This document shows positions 59,001 to 64,000 of a DNA stretch of 64,000 bases, one piece after another. The notes beneath the pieces were generated by a model, which had not been told where the DNA came from, did not search any database, and saw only the letters and a list, made by a program, of their open reading frames with translations. The stretch covers positions 31,009,501-31,073,500 of the forward strand of contig CAMQGK010000052.1 of NCBI GenBank assembly GCA_947000775.1, given 5' to 3'. This DNA is from Pterois miles. Lineage: Eukaryota > Chordata > Actinopteri > Perciformes > Scorpaenidae. Position numbers and translations under genes: made by a program. Position 1 is the first letter of the stretch; every line of letters starts with the position of its first letter.

Positions 59001-62000
59001 AACAGCTCAGCCATAAATTCTGCCTTTCTAAAGATACCGTAATAATGTTCTGTTTAGATCAACACTGTCAGAGATGTTTAATTTAACTATGTTTATTATT
59101 TCGGTTGTAGTTTACAGTGTATGAAGGACAGAACCTGCCTAAATAAACAAATAAATAAATAATTGAACCTATAAAAAATTACAGCCAACACAATATCAAA
59201 ATAAATGTAGCCATTAATATGTATTTATCTATGTATTAATTCCCTTATATATTTACTCTTCTGTTTGCTTTTCCCTTTTATTTGTTTATAAAGTATAAAT
59301 GCAAAAATAAATACATTTAAGAAACAATAAAAATAAATTTAAATAATGTCAAATAAAAATAAAAAAATGTCATTAAATGTACCAAAAATAATATTAAAAT
59401 AAATGTAGCCATTAATTAATTGATAAAATGTATTTATCTTTATCTAAATAAATATATTTTAAAAATAATAAAAAGAAATTTTAAAAAATGAGCTGTCGAT
59501 TTCACAATCAAAAGCAGGATCGTTGATTATTTTTTTAATTAATTTGACAGCACCATATATACAGATTAGGAGGGGAGGAGCAAACAGTCTTTTCACCACA
59601 GTGAAAATTGGTTTGAAAAATTGACAAATGTGGTTTAATAAATCATTTTTTAGTTGAATAAAAACTTGCCATGAAACTTGCCATTAATTGCTTACATCTA
59701 TTTTATGTCAAGAAACCTTTTGTTTATGGACTCTCAAATGACGGGCATTATTGTATTATAAAAGTTCATCTATCTATCTGTTGGAATGATTTGGATCGGG
59801 TGAGTTGGAAACGACCCTTCACAGCCACCACTTGAGTCTACAGAGACAGTAACAGGTCTGGCGTGTACCTGGTCTTTCTTCTTCATCTCCTCCACCTGGC
59901 GGAGCTGCTCTGATGACAGCACGCTCTCTATCCTCTGCATGTCCCTCATGAGGAGGCGCTGGGACTCGAGGAACTGGTCGTTGGCTCTCTGCCATGTGTG
60001 TTTCAGCTGGTTGTGCTGCTGGCGCTCCAACTCCAGCTTGTGACAGACTGAAACACCAAACAAGCAAGAGAGACAGAAAGAGAGGAAAAAGAAAGTCAGA
60101 AAACCTCTCATTTTACTGGAGCAGGGTCTGACAGTCTTCCCCGCTCAGTCCTGGTTCTGGTTCTCTTCTAGCAGGCCCAGTAATGCAGCCTGGGCCTCGC
60201 TACCACGTGGTGTGTGACGGACTACAACCATGCATACAGTGCAGCCTATAGCACTGACTTCTGATGCAGCCTAGATTATTCGCTTCAAACAAGTTAATGG
60301 AAACATGCCAAATTCACAATTAAGAAGTTTACTCAAAGGCATGTCCATTATTTTTGAGTTTTTTTTTTTTAAATCATTTTATCATCACGTGTTCCTGATG
60401 ATTCATCTCAACATTCACATTTTCATCAAAGTATGTGGGTATGTTTTTAGCATGAAGTTTCAGCATGATGACGCTGCCTTATAGTCTGTGTATTAACGTT
60501 ACATCCAGTAACTTAGATGGCGGTCAGCGTGCTCCCAAGCAGAAGCAGACAGGAGAAGCTAAGCAATGTGCTGCTGTGGACGCTACGTTACATCAGATCC
60601 AAAAGTGACACAATAACAGAAACTATCTGATCGATGCAGCGGTAGACCAGCAACTCCTGTGTTCTGAGAGGTAAAGTTTTTTGTGAAAGGAGTCTGGAAT
60701 ATAACAGCTTCATCGCTCATCAGGAAAGGCTGTCAGATGGCGAGGCAAAGCGGTGAAAATAATCTAAAAATAGCATACACTTGAACTGATATTGATGTTA
60801 TTAGGTGGTTAAAATACATTTTTCTGCCGAAATACACTTGATAATTTAATGGAAACACGACTACTGACAAAATTATACTTAACATGGCTTAATGTTACAC
60901 AGTGTATTGTATTTATTCTGCAAACTTGCATTGTTTTATGTAAAATCTTACATAAAAAGCAGCTCCAACTGTCAGAATAATTTAGTGGAGCAGAAGTAGC
61001 ATTAAATGGAAATATTCAAGTAAAGTACAAGTACCACAAATATAGAAAGGTTGTGTGCCAGATTCTGACACATACAGTAAGTCATATTTCACAGTGACTT
61101 TTAATAAAGAAAAAATATGAATCATATACCATAAGTAACTCACTGATCTTCATCACTAATGAGGAACCTCAGATCTGTTTCTCTCTAATCAGCTCCGTCT
61201 CTCTGAAGTCTCCCCTCTCGTCAACCTGTGCAGCTGTAACATTTCTGCTCTTCATCAAAAGGACGTTCATTAAGAATAAACTTAACGCCGTACCATCATG
61301 GAGCTCTTTCCGTAGTTTCTCTGCGTCTTCCTGCAGGACAGACTTCTGAGTGTTCAACACGGCGACGTACATCTCCAGGTCCGTACGACACGACTTCTCA
61401 GCCTCGAGGACATGATTGAGCTCCTTGACCTGGAAAAGAAAAGAAAAAAATGTTTTCAAGCTTAAAATGTCTTGTGAGAACTAGAATCGGGACTTACTGG
61501 TGAAAGGCTGGTGAACAGAAGGAAACACAACTAGAACTTTATAGTCTGGCAGCTGTAAACACAACACTGACATATTATTACCTTATAAAGTTGTTGTAAA
61601 TGTTGCTTATTTCCAACACTGAGCAGACACTGAGCAATTTTAGCATCTATGTGGAATTTGGAGAAGTATTTAAGTCCAATATTCACTCTCCTTTCAGCTC
61701 TGCTTTCATCTCCATCAACTCCAGAGGGAAATATTCAGCTCTTTAGCTGCTAAATGCTCCCTTTCTTCACCAGCTAGTCACTAGTTGTGTCTGCTTGCTG
61801 TGTAGGTGGCACACAATGTTTTCAGTGTGGCGCTCTCAGTAACGCTGTGGGCCGTAAAAGTAAAACTATGAGCTGAAGGGGAACTGCACAGTGGTTTTAT
61901 AACTACAAGTGACCCCTGTCACATTACACAGTCGTTTGATCTATGGCTGCAACTAATGATTATATTCATTATTAATTAATCTAATGATTATTTTCTCGAT

Positions 62001-64000
62001 TAACTGATAAATCATTTGGTCGATAAAAAGTCAGAAAATAATTTAAAATGTCCGTCCCTGTTTCTCAGAGTCCAAGGTGATGTATTTAAATGTTTTTAAT
62101 CCAAAACCCCAAAATATTCACTTAAATATGATATTTAACAAAGAAAAGCAGGTAAGCTCGATATCTGGGAGGGTGAAACCAGCATTTTCTGACATGTTTG
62201 CATAAAAAAAAAAAATACTTCAACGAAAAAACGAAATAGTTGATGATTATTTTTCTGTGGATCGACTGATCAATTAGTCAACTAATCATTGCAGCTTTAA
62301 TTCGATCTATTGTTAATACGCAGAAAAAAAGATACCATTAACTTGGTATCAGACTTAGATGAGGTGGTGGAGCTATAGACTATCAAACTAAATGAAACGA
62401 GTTTTCGGTCAGAGACTTTCTCCAAGGCATGAACACGAAGGTCTCTGAACGAAAGCTCTTATAAAAAGATTTTTGCACACGTTTGAGTGTTTGAATGCTT
62501 TTTTAATAATCTTTCAAATTTTCATATAAATTGGGGCCGTCACACAATAACAGCACATTTACATTAATGTGTTTAACAGCACTAATTTCTTTAACTCATA
62601 AATGCTACTTGTGATTTTTAATTTGTAGTCGGCTCAGTTTTAAAACCGTGAAGATACTGGAGATACCAACTAAGCATATACTGTATTTTATGCTAAATGC
62701 AGTACCTGTGAGGGTTTCTGGACAATATTTGTCACTGTTTTGTGTTGTTAACTGATTTCCAATGTGACTATGGACACTACATTAATTGTTGGAAAAAATA
62801 TTGAGTACACTTAAACTGATATTAATTTTTTTTTTAAGTGGCTAAAATACGTTTTTCTGCTGCTCTTGTCCACGGCTGCTTCTCCTCGCCATTAACAGCC
62901 CTTTCTTATGGGGATCTAGAGCCGCTGTAGCGCTCTCTTTAAGTTTCAGTTATTTCCAAACATACTAGCGTTCATAACATTGATAATCTTATTGATGAGC
63001 TGACTTTGATAACCCACATCACTGCTTTTTGCTCACGGCTAAGTGGGCGTTTCCATTTAAAAACCCAGAAAAAGAGTGAAGATGGAGTCGCCCTTAAAAA
63101 ACTTTAAAATGTCTCTTCAGTCCATCTATTCACTCATAGTACACTCACCAAAATATGGTTAACACTGCACTCACTGCATCATAATCAACAGGCTGTGCAG
63201 ACATTTAATAAAATAAAATACATGTTAGAAGCAGTATAACTTTACTTTGTTTTTTGTGCTATATAAATGGCAACTTTTATGAATTTAAAACTCTTCAAAA
63301 CACTGTAAATATGTAGGCTTTTTACTTGTAAATTTACTTAGAAGACACCAGCTGCCATGCTGGCAGCTTCAACATTAACACCATCTTCACCTCTCATCTT
63401 CGTAGATTTCTTACGCACTGACCTTGGAGGCCTCCAGCTCCTTCACCCGGTCTTCAGCTGTCGTCAGTTTGGCTTTCAGGGCTGCGATCTCGTGCTCCAT
63501 GGGCATCACCACTGAACGCAGCTTCTCCGCATCCTCCTGGGCCTTTAAAGGGTTTTTACACTCCCTCATTAAAAATGTAAACATGTGTACGGCTACACAA
63601 CAAGTCACTATTTCTTTTTGCAGCCACAAAAAAAAAAAAAAAAGATTCTTAGAGAAACTATTGGATATTAGACATTTTAAGACCCTGCAGGAACCCTGTT
63701 GATATCAATAGTCAAACTTAGAAAAGAAAAAAGGATAAAAAAGATGAAAACAAAGATCATATAATTTATCGTTTCAAGACTAAGCAGTAATCGATTAGTT
63801 ATATAGGTTTTTGTCAGATGTGTGTTAAAAAATCATTTTTAGTATCTATATAGCTTTTTCCACTTCCTGTAAAATATACTGTACACATGTACACATACTA
63901 CAGTGGTACTTTCCAGAGTAAGAGAGAAAACAAAGCCTACTTTCTTCATTTCGTCCTCCAGGTTCTCCTCCTCCTGGCCCTCAGTGAGGCGCCGTCTCAG
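36268..64000 (-). CDS. rabep1: RABEP1 (rabaptin-5), 3' part, 15 exons, 5' end off window
   Basis: Exons in transcript order (w1-w15) are 63941->64000, 63423-63542, 61294-61429, 59869-60047, 58071-58181, 57190-57645, 55886-55990, 55611-55727, 51521-51619, 48326-48466, 44606-44795, 39928-39983, 38884-38982, 37915-38031 and 36268-36369. They join in frame over 2088 bp: 695 residues plus stop, against 862 for the full human protein. The product is a dimeric coiled-coil effector on early endosomes. It binds Rab4 (N-terminal, not in this window), Rabex-5, GGA/AP-1 ear domains and, at its C-terminus, Rab5-GTP, promoting endosome fusion and recycling. Visible marks are EKLRSVVMPMEHEIAALKAK, EAEKSCRTDLEMYVAVLNTQ, LDESDFGPLVGAD, LGRRCDMCSNYEKQLQ and the terminus TDINQLPET. 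These identify RABEP1 rather than RABEP2. Introns are full of repeats. Confidence 0.96.
36850..37260 (+). repeat. Dispersed repeat shared with 23745-24160
   Basis: AAAACATGCAGAAAAATACA, GAGATGAGAAGGAGAGGTCA and GCCGAGGGGCTGCTGGCTGA match in order the copy in MPZL1 intron 1, followed by similar GTTAATGTTAAG-rich sequence. It lies in the last RABEP1 intron. A hAT-like fragment (TCAACTATTAAATTAATCGC) lies just to its left near 36520-36640. Confidence 0.65.
37915..38031 (-). CDS. rabep1: RABEP1 exon w14, Rab5-binding coiled coil
   Basis: 39 codons: SALESQVFDEKDKAQRLQTE, then LDVSEQVQKDFVKLSQTLQ. The acceptor is TGACTGCAG and the donor GTAAGA. The second part is nearly identical to the mammalian Rab5-binding helix. 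Confidence 0.96.
38240..38850 (+). mobile_element. R2 element in the RABEP1 w13-w14 intron
   Basis: It follows the 8040-8870 copy from GATGTTAATAATTAACCGTT through GAGAGCAGCGCAGATACAG and GTAGCTTGTAGCCTCGTAGC to GCTGACAACCTGCTAACTAC and one minisatellite unit (GCTGCTACAGTAACTCTCC). It lacks the (CA)n tract and the array expansion. It is antisense to RABEP1. Confidence 0.75.
38884..38982 (-). CDS. rabep1: RABEP1 exon w13, start of the Rab5-binding region
   Basis: 33 codons: LQSSLTEKTETLENIQALRI, then SLEHQLRELTIAK. The acceptor is TTATGTAG and the donor GTCAGA at 38878-38883. An R2 repeat copy ends about 35 bp from the donor, inside the following intron. Confidence 0.94.
39361..39660 (+). mobile_element. 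hAT-like non-autonomous element
   Basis: It begins GAGCTACAATGAATAATCC and ends GACAATGAAAATAATTGATA followed by GCTGCAGTTC, an inverted-repeat-like pair of ends. The interior has GACGTCATCTTGGGCTTTGG and TTTTCACCATTTTCTGACAT, typical of abundant teleost hAT-type elements. It lies in the w12-w13 intron. Confidence 0.6.
39928..39983 (-). CDS. rabep1: RABEP1 exon w12, 56-bp micro-exon
   Basis: It completes an Ala codon and encodes ASFSSLKTELERIKAEKEQ. The acceptor is CCCCACAG and the donor GTACTT. It matches mammalian ASISSLKAELERIKVEKGQ. Confidence 0.94.
40130..41480. mobile_element. DNA element with imperfect TIR, probably internally disrupted
   Basis: The left end has TATTCACACCTGGTATTAAC, ATGCGTCTTGGGTGATCCAA and AATGGACAGCTCTG. 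The right end (about 41397-41477) carries the inverse: AGAGCTGTCCACTCTGATCC, then GCATAAGACACATTTTATAA, then AGTGTAAACAGG. A different repeat (GTTCATACTACACGACTTTA near 41037) sits between. It lies in the w11-w12 intron. Confidence 0.5.
41168..41195 (+). repeat. 3.5 copies of TGAGCCAA
   Basis: A perfect 8-bp tandem repeat; each copy also contains the pentamer CCAAT across its junction. Confidence 0.9.
44012..44040 (+). repeat. (TA)n microsatellite
   Basis: About 14 uninterrupted TA units in the RABEP1 w11-w12 intron. Confidence 0.95.
44606..44795 (-). CDS. rabep1: RABEP1 exon w11, highly conserved coiled coil
   Basis: 190 bp: ELHGLVVRLREDLVALRTSA, DHMEEKLKAEILFLKEQNQA, EQCLKENLEETLQLEIEGCK, then EEI plus one base. 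The acceptor is CTTCCTCAG and the donor GTGAGC. Almost identical to the mammalian sequence from DHVEEKL onward. Confidence 0.96.
45000..45150 (+). repeat. R2 element, fragment
   Basis: It contains GGATGTTAATAATTAACTGT, CAGATACAGGAAGTTGGCTT, GGAGTTGTAGCTTGTAGCCT and CCGACAAATAAACTGTACA, with internal deletions relative to 8040-8870. Confidence 0.7.
45548..45876 (-). mobile_element. SINE-like repeat R3, minus orientation
   Basis: It carries, inverted, the same blocks as 49606-49963: GGCTGGAGCCGATCCCAGCT, CCTGGACAGGTCGCCAGTCC, GTCTTTGGACTGTAGGAGGA and GGGGAGAACATGCAAACTCC. The tRNA-like end is at the right, degraded. It lies in the w10-w11 intron. Confidence 0.8.
46575..47570 (+). mobile_element. 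3' end of an L2-like non-LTR retrotransposon
   Basis: Broken reading frames encode reverse-transcriptase C-terminal-like pieces (TLDTLNHRALRIITNFKAL, HHCSLYTRVAWSAD, LNHRWALIHNAILDLFPLYV). The tail GCGACTGCCTATCTTGGCCA, GGACACTCTTGAAAAGGGG, TTTTTAATGTCATTGAGTC and CCTGGTTAAATAAAAG has the form seen at the 3' ends of fish L2-type LINEs. Frameshifts and stops make it dead. It is antisense to RABEP1. Confidence 0.75.
47740..48150 (+). mobile_element. Non-LTR retrotransposon-derived 3' fragment
   Basis: Conceptual translation in shifting frames gives a serine/arginine-rich stretch, then FRHLVRMPR and a CCPRDPTPDT-like end. This order (HLVRMP, GRPR-type, PPRPDP) is common at the C-terminal end of LINE reverse transcriptases in fish. 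The ending GACGATGAGTGAGTG resembles the usual simple tail. Degenerate. Clade not determined. Confidence 0.55.
48326..48466 (-). CDS. rabep1: RABEP1 exon w10, coiled coil
   Basis: 47 codons: AVLVKSREQVADELSRLQRD, NESLQGKHRLHVELQQQEDF, ending LMPNTVQ. The acceptor is TTGTTTCAG and the donor GTATGT. LQGKH is characteristic of rabaptins. Confidence 0.95.
48880..49590 (+). repeat. Repeat R4, two copies in series
   Basis: GTATGTTTCTGTTGTGGAGG, TCTGGACATATTTAATGCC at 48908-48957 and ATGTTTCTGTTGTGGTGGAT, ATCTGGACATATTTAACAC at 49402-49448 are copies of one sequence. A third copy is at 51140-51290. All three are in the w9-w10 intron. Confidence 0.7.
49606..49963 (+). mobile_element. tRNA-derived SINE-like R3 with intact target duplication
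   Basis: The head GGGGCTGCACGGTGGTGCAG is followed by GCAGGTTCGAATCCGG, whose GGTTCGAATCC core fits the tRNA box B promoter. The body contains TCTCCGGGTACTCCGGCTTC and GGCGACCTGTCCAGGGTGAA, and the 3' end is a (GATG)n tail. GGACCGAGAAAGA occurs directly before (49593-49605) and after (49964-49976), a 13-bp target-site duplication. Sense to the plus strand, in the w9-w10 intron. Confidence 0.88.
50170..51115. repeat. Probable DNA-element remnant with poly-A tract
   Basis: GGTCCACCCCACACACAAC and CCTGTAGTGTGTGGAGAGCA on the left and CCGTGTAGTGTGTGCCCGCC on the right look like related ends of a DNA element. A run of 22 A lies at 50324-50345. Boundaries are uncertain and no coding frame is convincing. 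Confidence 0.35.
51140..51290 (+). repeat. Repeat R4, third copy
   Basis: GTATGTTTCTGCTGTGGTGG, ACATTTGGACATATTTAAC and AATATTTGTGGTAGGGAGGC match the two copies at 48880-49590. Confidence 0.7.
51521..51619 (-). CDS. rabep1: RABEP1 exon w9, coiled coil
   Basis: 33 codons: VSALMQRVQESEMLLSTLQQ, then AFSEAKRNTQEQM. The acceptor is ATGCTGTAG and the donor GTGAGC. It aligns with mammalian ISALVLRAQASEILLEELQQ. Confidence 0.94.
53985..54330 (-). mobile_element. SINE-like repeat R3, minus orientation
   Basis: Inverted copy with the same blocks as 49606-49963: GGGGCTGGAGCCGATCCCAG, CACCCTGGACAGGTCACCAG, CATGTCTTTGGACTGTGGGA and CCGGAATCGAACCTGCGACC. The last is the degraded box B end. It lies in the w8-w9 intron. 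Confidence 0.82.
55505..55580 (+). repeat. R2 fragment abutting the RABEP1 w8 donor
   Basis: GAGCTGAGAAAAACGCAGAG, GAGAAAAGCTGGTCCACCTT is the R2 segment seen at 8130-8195 and 38360-38405. It stops about 30 bp from the exon w8 boundary. Confidence 0.7.
55611..55727 (-). CDS. rabep1: RABEP1 exon w8, coiled coil
   Basis: 39 codons: VKKLQVMLRQANDQLERTMT, then EKQNLEDSVKVGNEETAAK. The acceptor is TTTTCCAG and the donor GTTTGG, which is weak. Only about 30 bp of intron separate the donor from an R2 repeat fragment. Confidence 0.93.
55886..55990 (-). CDS. rabep1: RABEP1 exon w7, Rabex-5 / GAT-binding coiled coil
   Basis: 35 codons: VKNAGRKLGRRCDMCSNYEK, then QLQAIQGQEAETRDQ. The acceptor is GTCACCAG and the donor GTTTGT. 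In mammals the coiled coil starting here contacts Rabex-5 and the GGA GAT domain. Confidence 0.95.
56470..56810. repeat. R1 copy in fold-back arrangement
   Basis: A short plus arm (CAGAACATGGGAGTTGCTGG) is followed by a longer minus arm (GTGAAAATATTCTAAATATA, CATTACTTTGCTCCTGTGCT, CACTATGGATAAGTACCTCA). It lies in the w6-w7 intron. Confidence 0.65.
57190..57645 (-). CDS. rabep1: RABEP1 exon w6, regulatory linker with GGA/AP-1 motif
   Basis: This 456-bp exon (152 codons) is the longest in the window, with acceptor TCTTTCAG and donor GTGCAT. It contains HSLD (57601-57612), LRRVQSTDSLG, DESD (57451-57462) directly followed by FGPLV (57436-57450), then LLTKDQEKAIKAMTPEQEET and the closing EWNLLQQE. 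In the human protein HSLD and DESD are caspase-3 sites, the Ser in RRAQS is a kinase target (Ser407), and FGPLV binds the GGA and gamma-adaptin ear domains. All are retained here. Confidence 0.96.
57835..57915 (+). repeat. R2 left-end fragment
   Basis: GGTGACAATAATTAACCTTT, ACTGACATTAAGCATTTCAA and CCGATTAAAGCTATCGGTT correspond to the left end of R2. It lies in the w5-w6 intron. Confidence 0.6.
58071..58181 (-). CDS. rabep1: RABEP1 exon w5, divergent acidic linker
   Basis: 37 codons with acceptor ATCAAAG and donor GTACGA. It encodes EEDEKERLSQVKELQEEDVG followed by DNTEPLEDYYLGLSIEE. The start matches the mammalian linker after KKKDQ, but the rest is shorter and different from the mammalian segment. 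The exon keeps the frame open from w4 into w6 and is bounded by standard splice sites, so it is very likely real. Confidence 0.85.
58370..58396 (+). repeat. Poly-A tract
   Basis: Twenty-seven or so consecutive A residues immediately left of the LINE fragment at 58397-58935. Confidence 0.9.
58397..58935 (+). mobile_element. 3' end of a LINE (L2/Rex1-type tail)
   Basis: One open stretch reads DLSGDLDQVCLVSPASKLKQ and AFSFYVPNIWNQFPENCRTT, resembling a reverse-transcriptase C-terminus (LRSFSVAAPRLWNSLP type). The tail GTAAAGCACTTTGAATTTCC and GAAATGTGCTATACAAATAA, ending in GCCTTGCC, is typical of fish LINE 3' ends. It is 5'-truncated and antisense to RABEP1 in the w4-w5 intron. Confidence 0.75.
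59869..60047 (-). CDS. rabep1: RABEP1 exon w4, coiled coil
   Basis: 179 bp completing a Val codon: VCHKLELERQQHNQLKHTWQ, then LLMRDMQRIESVLSSEQLRQ, ending KKKDQ. The acceptor is GTGTTTCAG and the donor GTACAC. Strongly conserved with mammals. Confidence 0.95.
60600..60830 (-). repeat. R1 copy, minus orientation
   Basis: GCAGCGGTAGACCAGCAACT, CCTGTGTTCTGAGAGGTAAA, GGCTGTCAGATGGCGAGGCA and GGTGAAAATAATCTAAAAAT are the inverse of R1. It lies in the w3-w4 intron. Confidence 0.7.
61294..61429 (-). CDS. rabep1: RABEP1 exon w3, coiled coil
   Basis: 136 bp, beginning VKELNHVLEAEKSCRTDLEM and ending KLRKELHD plus one base. The acceptor is TTTTCCAG. The donor GTACGG (61288-61293) is weak beyond the GT but is the only one that joins in frame to the next exon. 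Confidence 0.95.
61940..62305 (+). mobile_element. hAT-like non-autonomous element
   Basis: It begins TATGGCTGCAACTAATGATT and ends GTCAACTAATCATTGCAGC, an inverted terminal pair. The interior has TTTTCTCGATTAACTGATAA and CAGAGTCCAAGGTGATG, typical of the commonest teleost hAT-type elements. It lies in the w2-w3 intron. Confidence 0.7.
62530..62780 (+). repeat. Repeat shared with 12640-13050
   Basis: TTTTATGCTAAATGCAGTAC, TTCTGGACAATATTTGTCAC and TGTTTTGTGTTGTTAACTGA match the copy in MPZL1 intron 3 in the same orientation. Confidence 0.55.
62805..62945. repeat. Rearranged R1 fragment
   Basis: A minus-type piece (CACTTAAACTGATATTAATT, GGCTAAAATACG) runs directly into a plus-type piece (CCTCGCCATTAACAGCCC, GCCGCTGTAGCGCTCTCTTT), so an inversion or internal deletion has joined the two arms. 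Confidence 0.5.
63423..63542 (-). CDS. rabep1: RABEP1 exon w2, coiled coil
   Basis: Exactly 40 codons, from AQEDAEKLRSVVMPMEHEIA to DRVKELEASK. The acceptor is TTTAAAG and the donor GTCAGT. Heptad-type coiled coil, nearly identical to mammalian rabaptin-5. Confidence 0.95.
63941..64000 (-). CDS. rabep1: RABEP1 exon w1, truncated by window edge
   Basis: Twenty codons are visible (LRRRLTEGQEEENLEDEMKK), ending in phase 0 before GTAGGC at 63935-63940. They correspond to roughly residues 145-165 of the mammalian protein, in the N-terminal coiled coil. The exon continues past 64000. Confidence 0.92.

Overview
This is a vertebrate genomic window, most likely a spiny-rayed teleost. The genes are split into many short exons with GT-AG introns, the proteins match vertebrate families, and the AT-rich non-coding DNA is full of teleost-type repeats. 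No prokaryotic, organellar or viral gene set is present. I assigned names from motif and exon-structure knowledge, without a database search.

Layout. Both recognised genes lie on the minus strand. (1) 1-5297: sequence downstream of the first gene, no convincing coding exon, with a transposon-like element carrying terminal inverted repeats at 3608-4487. (2) 5298-26183: a complete MPZL1-type gene (PZR, myelin protein zero-like 1) in six coding exons, 265 codons plus stop. It encodes a signal peptide, one V-type Ig domain, one membrane segment and a cytoplasmic tail with two tyrosine motifs of ITIM type. (3) 26184-36267: about 10 kb between the genes, almost all repeats. It holds a reiterated block just upstream of MPZL1 and two fold-back elements, one with other repeats nested in it. 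(4) 36268-64000: the 3' part of a RABEP1 (rabaptin-5) gene, 15 coding exons encoding the last 695 residues. The gene continues beyond the right edge, so its N-terminal exons and promoter are absent.

The exon models are strongly supported. In both genes every phase joins cleanly, and the reconstructed proteins follow the known family order to the natural C-terminus (VVYADIRKN for MPZL1, NQLPET for RABEP1). MPZL1 acts at the cell surface and recruits SHP-2 in mammals. RABEP1 is an early-endosome coiled-coil effector of Rab5 and partner of Rabex-5 and GGA/AP-1. I see no functional link between them beyond adjacency.

Repeats fill most introns: hAT-like and other short DNA elements, a tRNA-derived SINE-like family (one copy with a clean 13-bp target duplication), 3' ends of non-LTR retrotransposons, microsatellites, and a 55-bp minisatellite carried inside a DNA element. 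I found no CRISPR array, RNA gene or unknown multi-gene system. The most interesting items are the repeat architectures, repeats lying next to RABEP1 splice donors, a CRE-like tandem array upstream of MPZL1, and a divergent linker exon in RABEP1.
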